This document shows positions 26,429 to 34,768 of a DNA stretch of 64,000 bases, piece after piece (within the stretch, counting starts at the first letter, position 1; each line of letters begins with the position of its first letter). The notes under the pieces are model-generated. The model was not told the DNA's origin, made no database searches, and saw nothing but the letters and a program-made list of their open reading frames with translations. The stretch is from contig NZ_JBBMXV010000002.1 of NCBI RefSeq assembly GCF_037996645.1, positions 62,001-126,000 on the forward strand, in the 5' to 3' direction. Position numbers and translations under genes: made by a program. Source of the DNA: Halalkalicoccus tibetensis (GTDB lineage Archaea; Halobacteriota; Halobacteria; Halobacteriales; Halalkalicoccaceae).

Positions 26429-27133
26429 CTACCCGAGCCGCGCGTCGGTGATCGTCAGGCTTCCGCGGCCTTCTCCCCATTCGGTCTCGTACTCGATCTC
26501 GATCGGCCGGTCCATATGGGGACCATCGGTGACCAATGTCTCGAACTCGCCGCCTTCGCCGAGCACGTGGACGCCGTATCGTTTGTTGAGCTCGACGAGC
26601 TCCGAGAGCGCCGCCCGGTCGAGGCTCCGTCCGAGCCACGACTCGTCGAGGCCCGCGGCGGCGACCTGGACGATCCGAATCTCGAAGCCCGCCTCGAGCA
26701 TCGCCTCGGCGAGCGAGACGGGATCGCGCTCCCACAGCGGGGTGAACGTCTCTGCGCCGAGGCGTTCGGCCATCGCGGCGATCCGGCTGGTCTGGTACTC
26801 GCTCTCGACCGCGCCGGCGATCAGGCCGTCGACGCCGATCTCGCGGTCGAGCTCCGAGAGCGCCCGTTCGAGCGGTTCGAGCTCCTCGTCGCCCTGCCGG
26901 CCCGAATCGGCGACGTCCACCGTATCGACGCCGGAGTCGACCTCCAGGAGCTCGATCCCGACGCTCTCGGCCGCGAGGCGCGCGAGCTCCGTCGCGGGGA
27001 CGTGATACATGTACGAGTCTGCGGCGGGGTGGACGGTGACTAGCCGCGAGACGGGCAGTCCCTCCTCGAGCGCGCGATAGAGCGCCCACGAGGAGTCCTT
27101 GCCGCCCGAGAACAGCGCGATCCAGTTCGTCAT
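26429..27133 (-). CDS. Diphthine--ammonia ligase-like ATP pyrophosphatase (Dph6)
   Basis: The 234-residue protein has the PP-loop SGGKDS at residues 9-14 and the family tail motif GEGGEFETLVTDGP. Dph6 amidates diphthine on elongation factor 2 in the last step of diphthamide formation. The CESEYQTSRI-equivalent segment here is VESEYQTSRIAAM, as expected. It converges on the nucleotidyltransferase gene with a 13-nt gap. No other diphthamide gene is in the window. Confidence 0.87.
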   Translation of the reverse strand: MTNWIALFSGGKDSSWALYRALEEGLPVSRLVTVHPAADSYMYHVPATELARLAAESVGIELLEVDSGVDTVDVADSGRQGDEELEPLERALSELDREIGVDGLIAGAVESEYQTSRIAAMAERLGAETFTPLWERDPVSLAEAMLEAGFEIRIVQVAAAGLDESWLGRSLDRAALSELVELNKRYGVHVLGEGGEFETLVTDGPHMDRPIEIEYETEWGEGRGSLTITDARLG

Positions 27134-27170
27134 ACCGGGGGGTGCGCCTCGATCGACATAGGTGGGTCGA

Positions 27171-28304
27171 TCAGTCCGTCGGCGTCGCCTCCGGCGTGGC
27201 GCCCCCGAAGCGCGTCGCCACGCGAACGCCGACGAGGCTGACGACGACGCCGGCGACGACGAAGGCGGCGAGTCGCTGGAGCGGCGAGAGCGCGAACCCC
27301 TCGACGGAGACGACGCCGACGTCGATCGGCGGGACCGCCGTCGGCGCCAGCGCGTCGCTTCGCTGGAGGAAGTACGCCGAGAACCCCCGGACGACGAGCC
27401 CGAGCGCGATCACGCCGAAGGGGAGGTTGAGCGAGGAGCTCGCCAGGGGCTCGTCGCGCATCGCCTCGTCGAGCAGCCGGCCCGCGCTCGCGGCCAGCGC
27501 GGCCATCGCGAGCCAGGGGACGCTGTCGAAGGTAAAGCGCATCGCGGGGACGAAGACGCCGCCCCCGTCGTGCCCCGAGACGCCCAGCAGGCCGACGAAG
27601 ACGCCGATCAGCGCGAGACCGGCGCCGACGGCGTAGGTCACCACCGAGACCTGCCCCGAGTAGAGCGCGTCCCGGACGCCGGCGGCGATCCGCGAGAGAT
27701 ACGCGTCGATCCCCAGCCCCTTGTAGATGAGGAAGAGCCCGAAGACGGCCGTGATCGAGGCGACGGCGATCACCGGCCCCATGAAGGTGAGCAGGACGGG
27801 GAAGACGAGCAGCGCCAGCCCGAGCGGGACGAGCGTCGTCTGGCGCAGCTCCTCGTCGCCGAGGAACTGCTTGAGCAGGTAGTAGGTCGACTCGATGTCG
27901 CGGGCCTGGCGCACGACGACCCGGTCGACCGAGTCGACCGACAGCCGGCTCTCGATCACGGGAACGAACCGCTCGTCGTCGGCGCTGTCGGTGACGATGA
28001 CCGCCGAGTCGACGTCGTGATCCGAACGCAGCGCCTCGATCTGGGCGGCGATCGACCGGCCCGCCCCGACCGAGTCGGTCTCCCCGGAGACGACCGCGAC
28101 GGTCACCCGTTCGTCGCCGTCGCGGAGCTCGCGGGCCACACGGAGGGTCTCGAGCAGACAGTTAACCCGCGAGTCCTCCGGGTCCGCGAGGCCGACGTCG
28201 ATCACGAGCGAGCGCACCGCCTCCCAGCCGACGACCGGCGGGGCGACGCCCGCGGCCTCCGTGATCCTGCCCGACCGGTCGAGACACACCACCAACGTAC
28301 TCAC
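27171..28304 (-). CDS. DUF373 family membrane protein
   Basis: This 377-residue protein starts at GTG 28304 (MSTLVVCLDRSGRITEAAGV). The N-terminal 140 residues form a soluble alpha/beta domain with conserved VCLDR, DVGLADPEDSRVN and AVIVTDSADDERFVPVIESR; the rest holds about eight membrane helices. The family is widespread in archaea without a known function. It lies 34 nt after the sppA-like gene on the same strand, so the two likely form an operon concerned with membrane protein quality or signalling. Confidence 0.85.
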   Translation of the reverse strand: MSTLVVCLDRSGRITEAAGVAPPVVGWEAVRSLVIDVGLADPEDSRVNCLLETLRVARELRDGDERVTVAVVSGETDSVGAGRSIAAQIEALRSDHDVDSAVIVTDSADDERFVPVIESRLSVDSVDRVVVRQARDIESTYYLLKQFLGDEELRQTTLVPLGLALLVFPVLLTFMGPVIAVASITAVFGLFLIYKGLGIDAYLSRIAAGVRDALYSGQVSVVTYAVGAGLALIGVFVGLLGVSGHDGGGVFVPAMRFTFDSVPWLAMAALAASAGRLLDEAMRDEPLASSSLNLPFGVIALGLVVRGFSAYFLQRSDALAPTAVPPIDVGVVSVEGFALSPLQRLAAFVVAGVVVSLVGVRVATRFGGATPEATPTD

Positions 28305-28338
28305 GATGTGCGCACACAAACGCCGGCCGGGTAAAAAC

Positions 28339-29334
28339 CTACAGGCGCACGTCGATCTCGCGGTCCGACTCGCCGACGACGCTCGCGACCCCCGCGCCGA
28401 AGGCGTAGGCGATCGTCGCACCGCCGCCCGAGAGTCGGGCCATCATCCCGCGCTCGGGTTCGAACTCGCGGACCTCGGGCTCGACGTCGAGGAGCTCGCC
28501 GAGGCGGTCCTCGGCGTCCTCGCGCGTGCCGAGCGCGTCGACCAGTCCCAGATCCAGCGCCTCCTCGCCGACGTAGACACGGGCCTCGGTCGCGCGGACC
28601 TCCTCCTCGCTCAGCTCCCGTCCTTCGGCGACGCGTTCGACGAACTGGCTGTAGAAGTCGTCGATCAGCCCCTGGAGGTAGGCGCGTTCGTGCTCCTCCA
28701 TCTCCTTCAGCGGGACGCCGGCGTCCTTGTACTCGCCGGCCGCCAGTCGCTCGTACGAGAGGCCCACCCGATCGGCGAGCTCGGTCGCGTTGACCCGCGA
28801 GCCGATCACGCCGATGCTCCCGACCAGACTGGCCTCGCGGGCCAGCAGCTCGTCGCAGCCGCTCGCGATCCAGTAGCCGCCGCTGCCACAGACGTCGGTC
28901 GTGTAGGCGATCGCGGGCCCGTCGAACTCGACGACCGCCCGCCGGATGTCGTCGCTCGGGACGACCTCGCCGCCGGGGGTGTTGAGCTTCACAAGCAGCC
29001 CCTCGACGCTGTCGTCCTCGTCCGCGGCCTCGATCTGCTCGACGACGTCGTCGGTCGGCGTCGTCTGTGGTCCGCTCGGGAACCGCCCGCCGCCGCCGTC
29101 GCGGCTGATGGGCCCCTCGACCGCCACCTGTGCGACGTTGTAGGTGCTGAAGGCGTCCTCGCCGATCCGGCCCGCGATCCGCAGGCCGAGCAGCCCCGTG
29201 GCGATCACCAACAGGACCCCGACGAGTTCGACGCCCGTCGTCGGCAGTTCGAAGAACAGCACGTAGCCGACGGCGGCGGCGAGCACCGCGCCGAGCACCG
29301 AAACGGCCAGCCGTCCGATCCCGCTCGCGTTCAT
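28339..29334 (-). CDS. sppA: Signal peptide peptidase SppA-like serine protease
   Basis: This 331-residue ClpP-fold protease has two N-terminal membrane helices. The catalytic Ser is in VCGSGGYWIASGCDE and the Lys in AGEYKDAGVPL, with the KLNTPGGEV substrate groove. It degrades signal peptides left in the membrane. A Shine-Dalgarno GGAGGT sits 4 nt before ATG 29334, and a TATA-like CCTTTAATC (minus strand, about 29376-29384) lies 42-50 nt upstream, so this gene has a short leader. DUF373 follows. Confidence 0.9.
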   Translation of the reverse strand: MNASGIGRLAVSVLGAVLAAAVGYVLFFELPTTGVELVGVLLVIATGLLGLRIAGRIGEDAFSTYNVAQVAVEGPISRDGGGGRFPSGPQTTPTDDVVEQIEAADEDDSVEGLLVKLNTPGGEVVPSDDIRRAVVEFDGPAIAYTTDVCGSGGYWIASGCDELLAREASLVGSIGVIGSRVNATELADRVGLSYERLAAGEYKDAGVPLKEMEEHERAYLQGLIDDFYSQFVERVAEGRELSEEEVRATEARVYVGEEALDLGLVDALGTREDAEDRLGELLDVEPEVREFEPERGMMARLSGGGATIAYAFGAGVASVVGESDREIDVRL

Positions 29335-29463
29335 ACGGACCTCCGGGTCATACCCGTCGATCGGGCCGGAGGCTGATTAAAGGTTGAGAACGGGACGCGG
29401 CCGGTCGCTGCCGGCGACGTCCCTGTCGGCGCGAAAGTAGGGTCGCAGAAAGGTCGATCCGTC

Positions 29464-30345
29464 CTAGAGCAGGCCGGACTTCTGGAGCTTCATCAGGTCC
29501 TCGGTGTCGAGCGTCTCGCCCTCCTTGAACTTCTGATAGATCTCCTCGGCCTCCTCCTTTGCCTCCTCGCGCTCCTGTTCGCGGTTGGACTTGCGGGCTT
29601 CCTCCTCCTTCTTGTCCAGCTCGCGCAGGCGCTTCTGAACGCGGACGAAGTCCTCGTGGTGCTGGTCGGCGGCCTCCTGAACCTCGACGAACGCCTCGTG
29701 CATCTCGTCGGCGTCGTCACGGATGTCGTCGGCCTCGCGGTAGGCCTCGATCATCTGGTTGTGGTGCTCCTGGGCCTGGTCGGCGAGCTCCGTGACCTTC
29801 TGGTGGTGCTGTGAGGCCTCCGAGCGGACCTCTTCGGCCTCATCGACGAGACCCTCGAGGTCGTCGTTGCCCTCGAGCTTCTCCTGGCGCTCGCGGTACT
29901 CCTCGCGCTTGTTCTCGATCTTCTCGATGAGCTCGCGCTCGTCCTCGGTCGAGAGGACCTCGGTCTGCTGTTTGAACTCGAGCTGCTCGATCTCCTCCTC
30001 GAGCTCCTCGAGGCCCTTGCCGTCATCGAGCTCGAGGTCCGACTTGCGGCCCTCGACCTCGTCGAACAGCTCGTTTGCCTCCGCGTTGAGCTCGTTGCGT
30101 TTCTGTTTGTGTTCCTGGACCTGCTCGTTGAGCTCGTCGCGCTTCTCGCGGTGTTCCTGGGCCTCGTCGACCTTCTCGCGCGTCTTGGCGTTCAGGTCGT
30201 CGCGCTTGGAGGCGCGCTCCGAGGCCATCTGGTTGAGGTCGTTTCGTCGGTCCCGAAGCTTGCCGGCGAGTTTGATGAGCTGTCCTTTCGAGTCGCTTTC
30301 GAGGTCGGAGTCGCTGACCTCGATGTTCTTGCTTTCGTCTACCAT
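29464..30345 (-). CDS. Long coiled-coil protein (COG1340 type)
   Basis: This 293-residue protein is almost entirely alpha-helical heptad sequence rich in Glu, Lys, Arg and Gln (for example EEEIEQLEFKQQTEVLSTEDERELIEKIENKREEY). It ends with a short globular tail FKEGETLDTEDLMKLQKSGLL. It has no membrane segment or catalytic motif. COG1340 proteins are conserved in archaea; structural or chromosome/cytoskeleton-related roles have been proposed but not shown. It is preceded by a 290-nt intergenic stretch and is probably monocistronic. Confidence 0.85.
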   Translation of the reverse strand: MVDESKNIEVSDSDLESDSKGQLIKLAGKLRDRRNDLNQMASERASKRDDLNAKTREKVDEAQEHREKRDELNEQVQEHKQKRNELNAEANELFDEVEGRKSDLELDDGKGLEELEEEIEQLEFKQQTEVLSTEDERELIEKIENKREEYRERQEKLEGNDDLEGLVDEAEEVRSEASQHHQKVTELADQAQEHHNQMIEAYREADDIRDDADEMHEAFVEVQEAADQHHEDFVRVQKRLRELDKKEEEARKSNREQEREEAKEEAEEIYQKFKEGETLDTEDLMKLQKSGLL

Positions 30346-30637
30346 GCGTAGTTAATCCGTTCCCATCCCTCCACCGAAACCCGGCAGTGTACACTCGTCA
30401 TCGCAACCAGCCGTGTACAAGGATGCCCTCTCATTTTTCGAGCGATACTGCCGCCACACCGGTGGCGTTCTGGTATCCCCTAGTACTGGGACTGACAATT
30501 TAACTGTTGCGGTCGTGAGTCCCTGTAAAACGGTACCAAGGACCCCGGATTCGGCGTTTGCGGCCCGCGGCCGTTCACCTTCACTTCCGCTCCCCCCTTG
30601 GCTCGGGTTGACGGCGCTCCGACGCCTCGATACGGGT
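30346..30637. other. 292-nt intergenic region with paired GTGTACA motifs
   Basis: I see no gene here. GTGTACAC at 30387-30394 and GTGTACA at 30413-30419 lie about 45-75 nt before the coiled-coil ATG on the minus strand and could be operator half-sites. GGGACT/AGTCCC flank an AT-rich AATTTAAC near 30497. Open frames across the region lack codon bias. Confidence 0.45.
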
Positions 30638-30787
30638 ATGCTCGAACGCCTCGCGTGTCGCTGTGAGGGCTGTGATCGGCGGCTGAACGACGAGCGGCGC
30701 ATGCTGAGCTTCGAACGGGGCGGGCACGTCCGCAACGCCTACGAGTGTCCGTGTGGCGCAGTGACGATCACGGTCACGCGCGGCTGA
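30638..30787 (+). CDS. Small zinc-binding microprotein (two CxxC-type knuckles)
   Basis: This is a 49-residue protein with CRCEGC near residue 8 and ECPCG near residue 38, the paired Cys knuckles typical of haloarchaeal CPxCG-type zinc microproteins. It is basic in the middle ([20 protein letters not shown]). Such proteins often act in regulation or protein-protein contacts. It is encoded 37 nt before nfo on the same strand. Confidence 0.75.
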   Translation: MLERLACRCEGCDRRLNDERRMLSFERGGHVRNAYECPCGAVTITVTRG

Positions 30788-30824
30788 TCGAAGCCCCTAT
30801 CCTCCCCGGCCGGCTCCCCCCTGC

Positions 30825-31652
30825 ATGCACGTCGGAGCACACGTCTCGATCGCCGGCGGCGTCGACAACGCCGTTTCCCGCCAGCTCGACGTCGGCGGCA
30901 ACTGCGGACAGATCTTCACCACCTCCCCGCAGGTCTGGGCCCGGCCCGACATCGCCGAGGAGGAGGCAGAGCGCTTCCGCGAGGAAACGGAAGGGGAGCT
31001 CGACGGTCCGTGGGTGATCCATTCCTCCTATCTCGTGAACCTCTGTACGCCCAAGGAGGACCTCCGCGAGAAGTCGGTCGCGAGCATGCAGGCCGAACTC
31101 GACGCCGCCGAACAGTTGGACATCGAGTTCGTCAACGTCCATCTCGGCGCCCATACCGGCGCGGGCGTCGAGGGCGGGCTCGAGAACGCCGCGAGCGCGC
31201 TCGACGCGCTCGACGTTCCCGACGGGGTAACGATCCTGATCGAGAGCGACGCCGGCTCGGGAACGAAACTCGGCGGGGAGTTCGAGCATCTCGCCGAGGT
31301 ACTCGAAGCCAGCGAGCAGGAGCTCGACGTCTGTATCGACACCGCCCACGCCTTCGCCGCGGGCTACGACCTTTCCACTACGGAGGGAGTCCGTGAGACC
31401 GTCGAGGAGTTCGACGAGGTCGTGGGACTGGAGAACCTGCGGTGTATCCACCTCAACGACTCGAAGCACGCCTGCGGGACGAACAAGGACGAGCACGCCC
31501 ACGTCGGCGAGGGCCTGATCGGCATCGAGGGAATGGCGGCGGTCATCAACCACCCCGATCTCGCCGAGGTCCCGCTGGTGCTCGAGACGCCCACGGAGGA
31601 CGGCAAGAGCTACGAGTGGAACATCGACCGGGTTCGGGAGCTCCGGGAGTAG
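30825..31652 (+). CDS. nfo: Endonuclease IV (AP endonuclease)
   Basis: This 275-residue TIM-barrel nuclease cuts 5' to abasic sites. The metal-binding residues appear in [69 protein letters not shown] and LETPTEDG, the three-zinc set of the family. It complements endonuclease V and PolX elsewhere in the window. A methyltransferase gene starts on the next base. Confidence 0.95.
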   Translation: MHVGAHVSIAGGVDNAVSRQLDVGGNCGQIFTTSPQVWARPDIAEEEAERFREETEGELDGPWVIHSSYLVNLCTPKEDLREKSVASMQAELDAAEQLDIEFVNVHLGAHTGAGVEGGLENAASALDALDVPDGVTILIESDAGSGTKLGGEFEHLAEVLEASEQELDVCIDTAHAFAAGYDLSTTEGVRETVEEFDEVVGLENLRCIHLNDSKHACGTNKDEHAHVGEGLIGIEGMAAVINHPDLAEVPLVLETPTEDGKSYEWNIDRVRELRE

Positions 31653-32450
31653 ATGCGCCGGTTCGACGCCGACTATCTCGAATCGACCCGCCGGGGGATG
31701 TGGGAGGAGGTCGGGGCGCTCGCGGACCTCGAACTGGATAGTAGAACGCGGATCGCGGACGTCGGCTGTGGGACCGGCGAGCTGACGCGCGTGCTCGACC
31801 GCGAGAGCCCTGCCGCCGTGGTCGGGATCGACGCCGACCGAGACCTCTTGAAGACGGTCCGCGAGCACGTCCCGACCCTGGCGGGCGACGCGACCCGCCT
31901 GCCCCTGATCGATGGCGCGGTCGACCTCGTGACCTGCCAGGCCCTGCTGATCAACCTTTCCGAGCCCCGCTTAGCGGTCGAGGAGTTCGTCCGCGTCTCC
32001 GCCGACCTCGTCTGTGCGATCGAACCCGACAACGGCGGGGTGGAGGTCGAGTCGACGGTGGAAGGGGAGGCGGCGCTCGCGCGGCGCGCGCGCGAGCGGT
32101 ACATCGAGGGCGTCGGGACGGACGTCACGCTCGGGGCCGATGGGAAGGAGCTGTTCGAGGCGGCCGGACTGTCGGACGTTCGGACCCGGCGGTACGACCA
32201 CGAGAAGACGGTGAAGGCGCCCTACGACGAGGCGGCCCTCGAGGGCGCGAAGCGCAAGGCGACGGGCGCGGGGATCGAGAGCGACCGGGAGACGATGCTT
32301 GCGGGGGACCTCGGATCCACGGGGTTCGACGAGCTGCGCGCCGAGTGGCGCGAGATGGGCCGCGAGGCGATCGAGCAGATGCAGACCGGCGAGTACGAGC
32401 GCGTCGAGCGGGTGCCCTTCTACGTGACCGTCGGCCGGGTCGATCCGTAG
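31653..32450 (+). CDS. Class I SAM-dependent methyltransferase
   Basis: This 265-residue Rossmann-fold enzyme binds SAM through VGCGTGELTRVL, the acidic GIDADRDLL after strand 2, and GDATRLPL. The post-IV segment (VTCQALLINLSEPRLAVEEFVRV) fits small-molecule methyltransferases of the UbiE-like type. The acceptor is unknown. ATG 31653 follows the nfo stop without a spacer, so the two are co-transcribed. It converges on the thioesterase-like gene. Confidence 0.85.
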   Translation: MRRFDADYLESTRRGMWEEVGALADLELDSRTRIADVGCGTGELTRVLDRESPAAVVGIDADRDLLKTVREHVPTLAGDATRLPLIDGAVDLVTCQALLINLSEPRLAVEEFVRVSADLVCAIEPDNGGVEVESTVEGEAALARRARERYIEGVGTDVTLGADGKELFEAAGLSDVRTRRYDHEKTVKAPYDEAALEGAKRKATGAGIESDRETMLAGDLGSTGFDELRAEWREMGREAIEQMQTGEYERVERVPFYVTVGRVDP

Positions 32451-32452
32451 GC

Positions 32453-32920
32453 TCAGGCCGCCTTCCCCTGATCGGTCGTGACGTGGAGCGTCTTGCGGAC
32501 CGTCGCGTGGGTAACACCCTCCTCGTCGACGAGGTCGACGCTGTAGACGCGGTCGGTCGAGTCGGTCCGTTCGAGCGCCGCGCGGATGGCGTCGAGCTCC
32601 TCGTCGGGGAGCCGGAAGGTGGCGTACAGCGTGTCCCGCCCCGGCTTCTTGAAGCGGATCTCGGCCTCCTTGTCCCAGACGACGTACTCCTCGCCGAGGG
32701 TGCGGATCAGCATCATCATGTAGACCGGATCGACCGCGCCGTACATGCTGCCGCCGTAGGTGGTGCCGACGTAGTTCTTCGTCCGCCAGTTCAGCGGGAG
32801 CTCGATCCAGACCTCCTGCCAGTCGGGGGCGATGTGGGTGATCCGGCCGCCGGTGCCCCAATAGGCCGGAAACCAGTTGAAGACGTGTCGGGAGATCCGC
32901 GCGCGGAGGGCGTCGAACAT
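32453..32920 (-). CDS. DUF4442/hotdog-fold thioesterase-like protein
   Basis: This 155-residue protein is a single hotdog fold (WFPAYWGTGGRITHIAPDWQEVWIELPLNWRTKNYVGTTYGGSMYGAVDPVYMMML). The YGGSMYGAVDP helix start matches the substrate-binding turn of PaaI-like acyl-CoA thioesterases, although DUF4442 members are mostly uncharacterised. It probably binds or hydrolyses an acyl-CoA. A 69-nt gap separates it from the next gene upstream. Confidence 0.8.
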   Translation of the reverse strand: MFDALRARISRHVFNWFPAYWGTGGRITHIAPDWQEVWIELPLNWRTKNYVGTTYGGSMYGAVDPVYMMMLIRTLGEEYVVWDKEAEIRFKKPGRDTLYATFRLPDEELDAIRAALERTDSTDRVYSVDLVDEEGVTHATVRKTLHVTTDQGKAA

Positions 32921-32989
32921 GGCGGGGAATGGCGGGAATCTACAAAATGGGTTGTCAAACGGGACGCGAGGGACGCGGGGTTTTCCGGC

Positions 32990-33643
32990 TCAGACCACGT
33001 CGCCCCGGACGGTCGCGCCCTCCTGGCGCTCGCGGTAGGCCTGCAACGTCTCGGCGGCCTCGCGGGCCTCGCCCTCGTCCATCCCGAGCATCCCGAGAGC
33101 GTCGGGGAGCGTCGGGAGGACGAGCTCGCCCGAGCGCAGCTTCCCGAAGGCCTCCTCGCTTCGCTGGCCGTCGACCCACAGACAGACCCCGCGCGGATCG
33201 AGGATCTGCTCGTAGTTCTCGCGGGTCATCGCCCCCTGCAGGCGCTGGGTGACGTTGTCCTCGAAGCTCGCGTTACAGACCTCGAGGTGGATCGGCTCGT
33301 CGTCCCCGATGAGATGGGCCGCGAGACACTTCTCGGGGGCGGCGTAGCCGTTGTCGTTCGCCCGGACGTGCTCGGGGAACGCCTCGGCCCACTCGCCCCG
33401 CACAGTCTGCCCGATCCCCTTCACGCCGTATCGCTCCTCGAACTCCCCGCTTCGGTCGCCATCGCTCCCGTCGCCGCCAAGCAGGATGTCCTTCGTCAGG
33501 TAGACGTCGAGCCGTTCGATCGGGTCGAGCCCCAGCGAGACCTCGCCGTAGACCCAGATCTCGCGAACGGGGACGGGCATGGGGTCGGACTCGACCGTCT
33601 CGACCAGACGTTCGACCCGCTCGACCGCTGCGCTTCGGTCCAT
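32990..33643 (-). CDS. Conserved haloarchaeal protein (DUF7095-like)
   Basis: This 217-residue soluble protein starts at ATG 33643. The N-terminal part (PVPVREIWVYGEVSLGLDPIERLDVYLTKDILLGG) has the look of a nucleotidyltransferase-like fold with Asp residues in a GxVxxGLDxxxxLDVY pattern. I am not aware of a tested function, and the DUF number is from memory. It is divergent from ncsA, which may share its promoter region. Confidence 0.65.
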   Translation of the reverse strand: MDRSAAVERVERLVETVESDPMPVPVREIWVYGEVSLGLDPIERLDVYLTKDILLGGDGSDGDRSGEFEERYGVKGIGQTVRGEWAEAFPEHVRANDNGYAAPEKCLAAHLIGDDEPIHLEVCNASFEDNVTQRLQGAMTRENYEQILDPRGVCLWVDGQRSEEAFGKLRSGELVLPTLPDALGMLGMDEGEAREAAETLQAYRERQEGATVRGDVV

Positions 33644-33721
33644 TGAGTGCCTTTGTTCGCGGGAGGCCAAAACCCCCTCGGAGCGAAACCGTCATACGCC
33701 GAGGTGGGCAAGGGTCGGGCG

Positions 33722-34732
33722 ATGGAGTGTACGAAGTGCGACCGCGAGGCGGTCATGCACGCGGCGTACTCCGGGGCCCACCTCTGTGAGGCCCACTTCC
33801 TCGAGTCGGTCGACCGCCGGGTGCGAAAGCGGGTCCGCGAGGACTCGCTGCTCTCGGACGGCGCGACCCCCGAGGAGCCCGAGACCTGGGTGATCGGCCT
33901 CTCGGGGGGGAAGGACAGCGTCGTGCTGACCCAGATCCTCCACGAGACGTTCGCGAAGGACCCCCGCGTCGAGATCGTCGGCCTGACGATCCACGAGGGG
34001 ATCGAGGGCTACCGCGACGAGAGCCTGGAAGCCTGCGAGGAGCTCGCCGAGGAGATCGGGATCCGCCACGAGGTCGTTACCTACGAGGACGAGTTCGGCG
34101 TTCGGATGGACGACGTCGTCGAGGACGACCCCGAGAACATGGCCGCCTGCGCCTACTGCGGCGTGTTCCGCCGGGACGTCCTCTCACGATACGCCGAGGA
34201 GCTGGGCGCCGACAAGCTACTGACGGGCCATAACCTCGACGACGAGGCCCAGACCGCCCTGATGAACTTCCTCGAGGGCGACGTCGCCCAGATCGCGAAG
34301 CACTTCGACGCCTCGCTGGGCGGGTTCGAGGAGCGCGAGGAACGGAGTTCCTCGAACGGGAGCGGGCGGAGTCCGCGAACACGGACTGAGGGCGACGAGT
34401 TCGTCCCGCGCGCGAAGCCCTTGCGAGACGTCCCCGAGAAGGAGGTCGCGCTGTACGCCCACCTCGCCGACCTGCCGGCCCACATCACCGAGTGCCCGCA
34501 TTCGAGCGAGGCGTATCGCGGCGAGATCCAGCGCCTGCTCTACGATCTCGAGGAGAACCACCCGGGAACGCGCCACTCGATCATGGCCGGCTACGAGGAG
34601 TTAGGAGGAATCGTCTCGGAGGAGCTCGACGAGCGGAGCGCCGATCTGCGGGAGTGCGAGCGGTGTGGCTCGACCACCACGAGGGAGGTCTGTCGGAAGT
34701 GCTCGCTTCTGGAAGCGATCGAGGCGGTGTAG
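33722..34732 (+). CDS. ncsA: tRNA 2-thiolation enzyme NcsA/TtuA-type
   Basis: This 336-residue protein adds sulfur to uridine 34 of tRNAs using ATP. It has an N-terminal zinc finger (MECTKCDREA, LCEAHF), the PP-loop SGGKDS (residues 61-66), the catalytic CAYCGVFRR Cys pair, ECPHS, and a C-terminal zinc ribbon (CERCG, CRKC). It requires the ubiquitin-like SAMP2 system in haloarchaea. ATG 33722 begins at the zinc finger. Residues about 205-224 are an Arg/Ser-rich insertion encoded by short palindromes, which family members usually lack. Confidence 0.9.
   Translation: MECTKCDREAVMHAAYSGAHLCEAHFLESVDRRVRKRVREDSLLSDGATPEEPETWVIGLSGGKDSVVLTQILHETFAKDPRVEIVGLTIHEGIEGYRDESLEACEELAEEIGIRHEVVTYEDEFGVRMDDVVEDDPENMAACAYCGVFRRDVLSRYAEELGADKLLTGHNLDDEAQTALMNFLEGDVAQIAKHFDASLGGFEEREERSSSNGSGRSPRTRTEGDEFVPRAKPLRDVPEKEVALYAHLADLPAHITECPHSSEAYRGEIQRLLYDLEENHPGTRHSIMAGYEELGGIVSEELDERSADLRECERCGSTTTREVCRKCSLLEAIEAV
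34336..34387. repeat. Short palindromes inserted in ncsA coding sequence
   Basis: Three perfect inverted repeats lie in a row: CGAGGAAC-GGA-GTTCCTCG (34336-34354), GCGGA-G-TCCGC (34366-34376) and AGTCCG-CGAACA-CGGACT (34370-34387). They encode SSSNGSGRSPRTRT, which is poorly matched to the acidic protein. The reading frame is kept. Confidence 0.65.
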
Positions 34733-34768
34733 GCGAAGCTACAAGCGCCTGGCGTCGATGGTCGAGGT

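Noticed and set aside
30352-30735. Minus-strand 127-codon frame
   Set aside because: It is Arg/Ser-rich, lacks codon bias and is antisense to the zinc microprotein.
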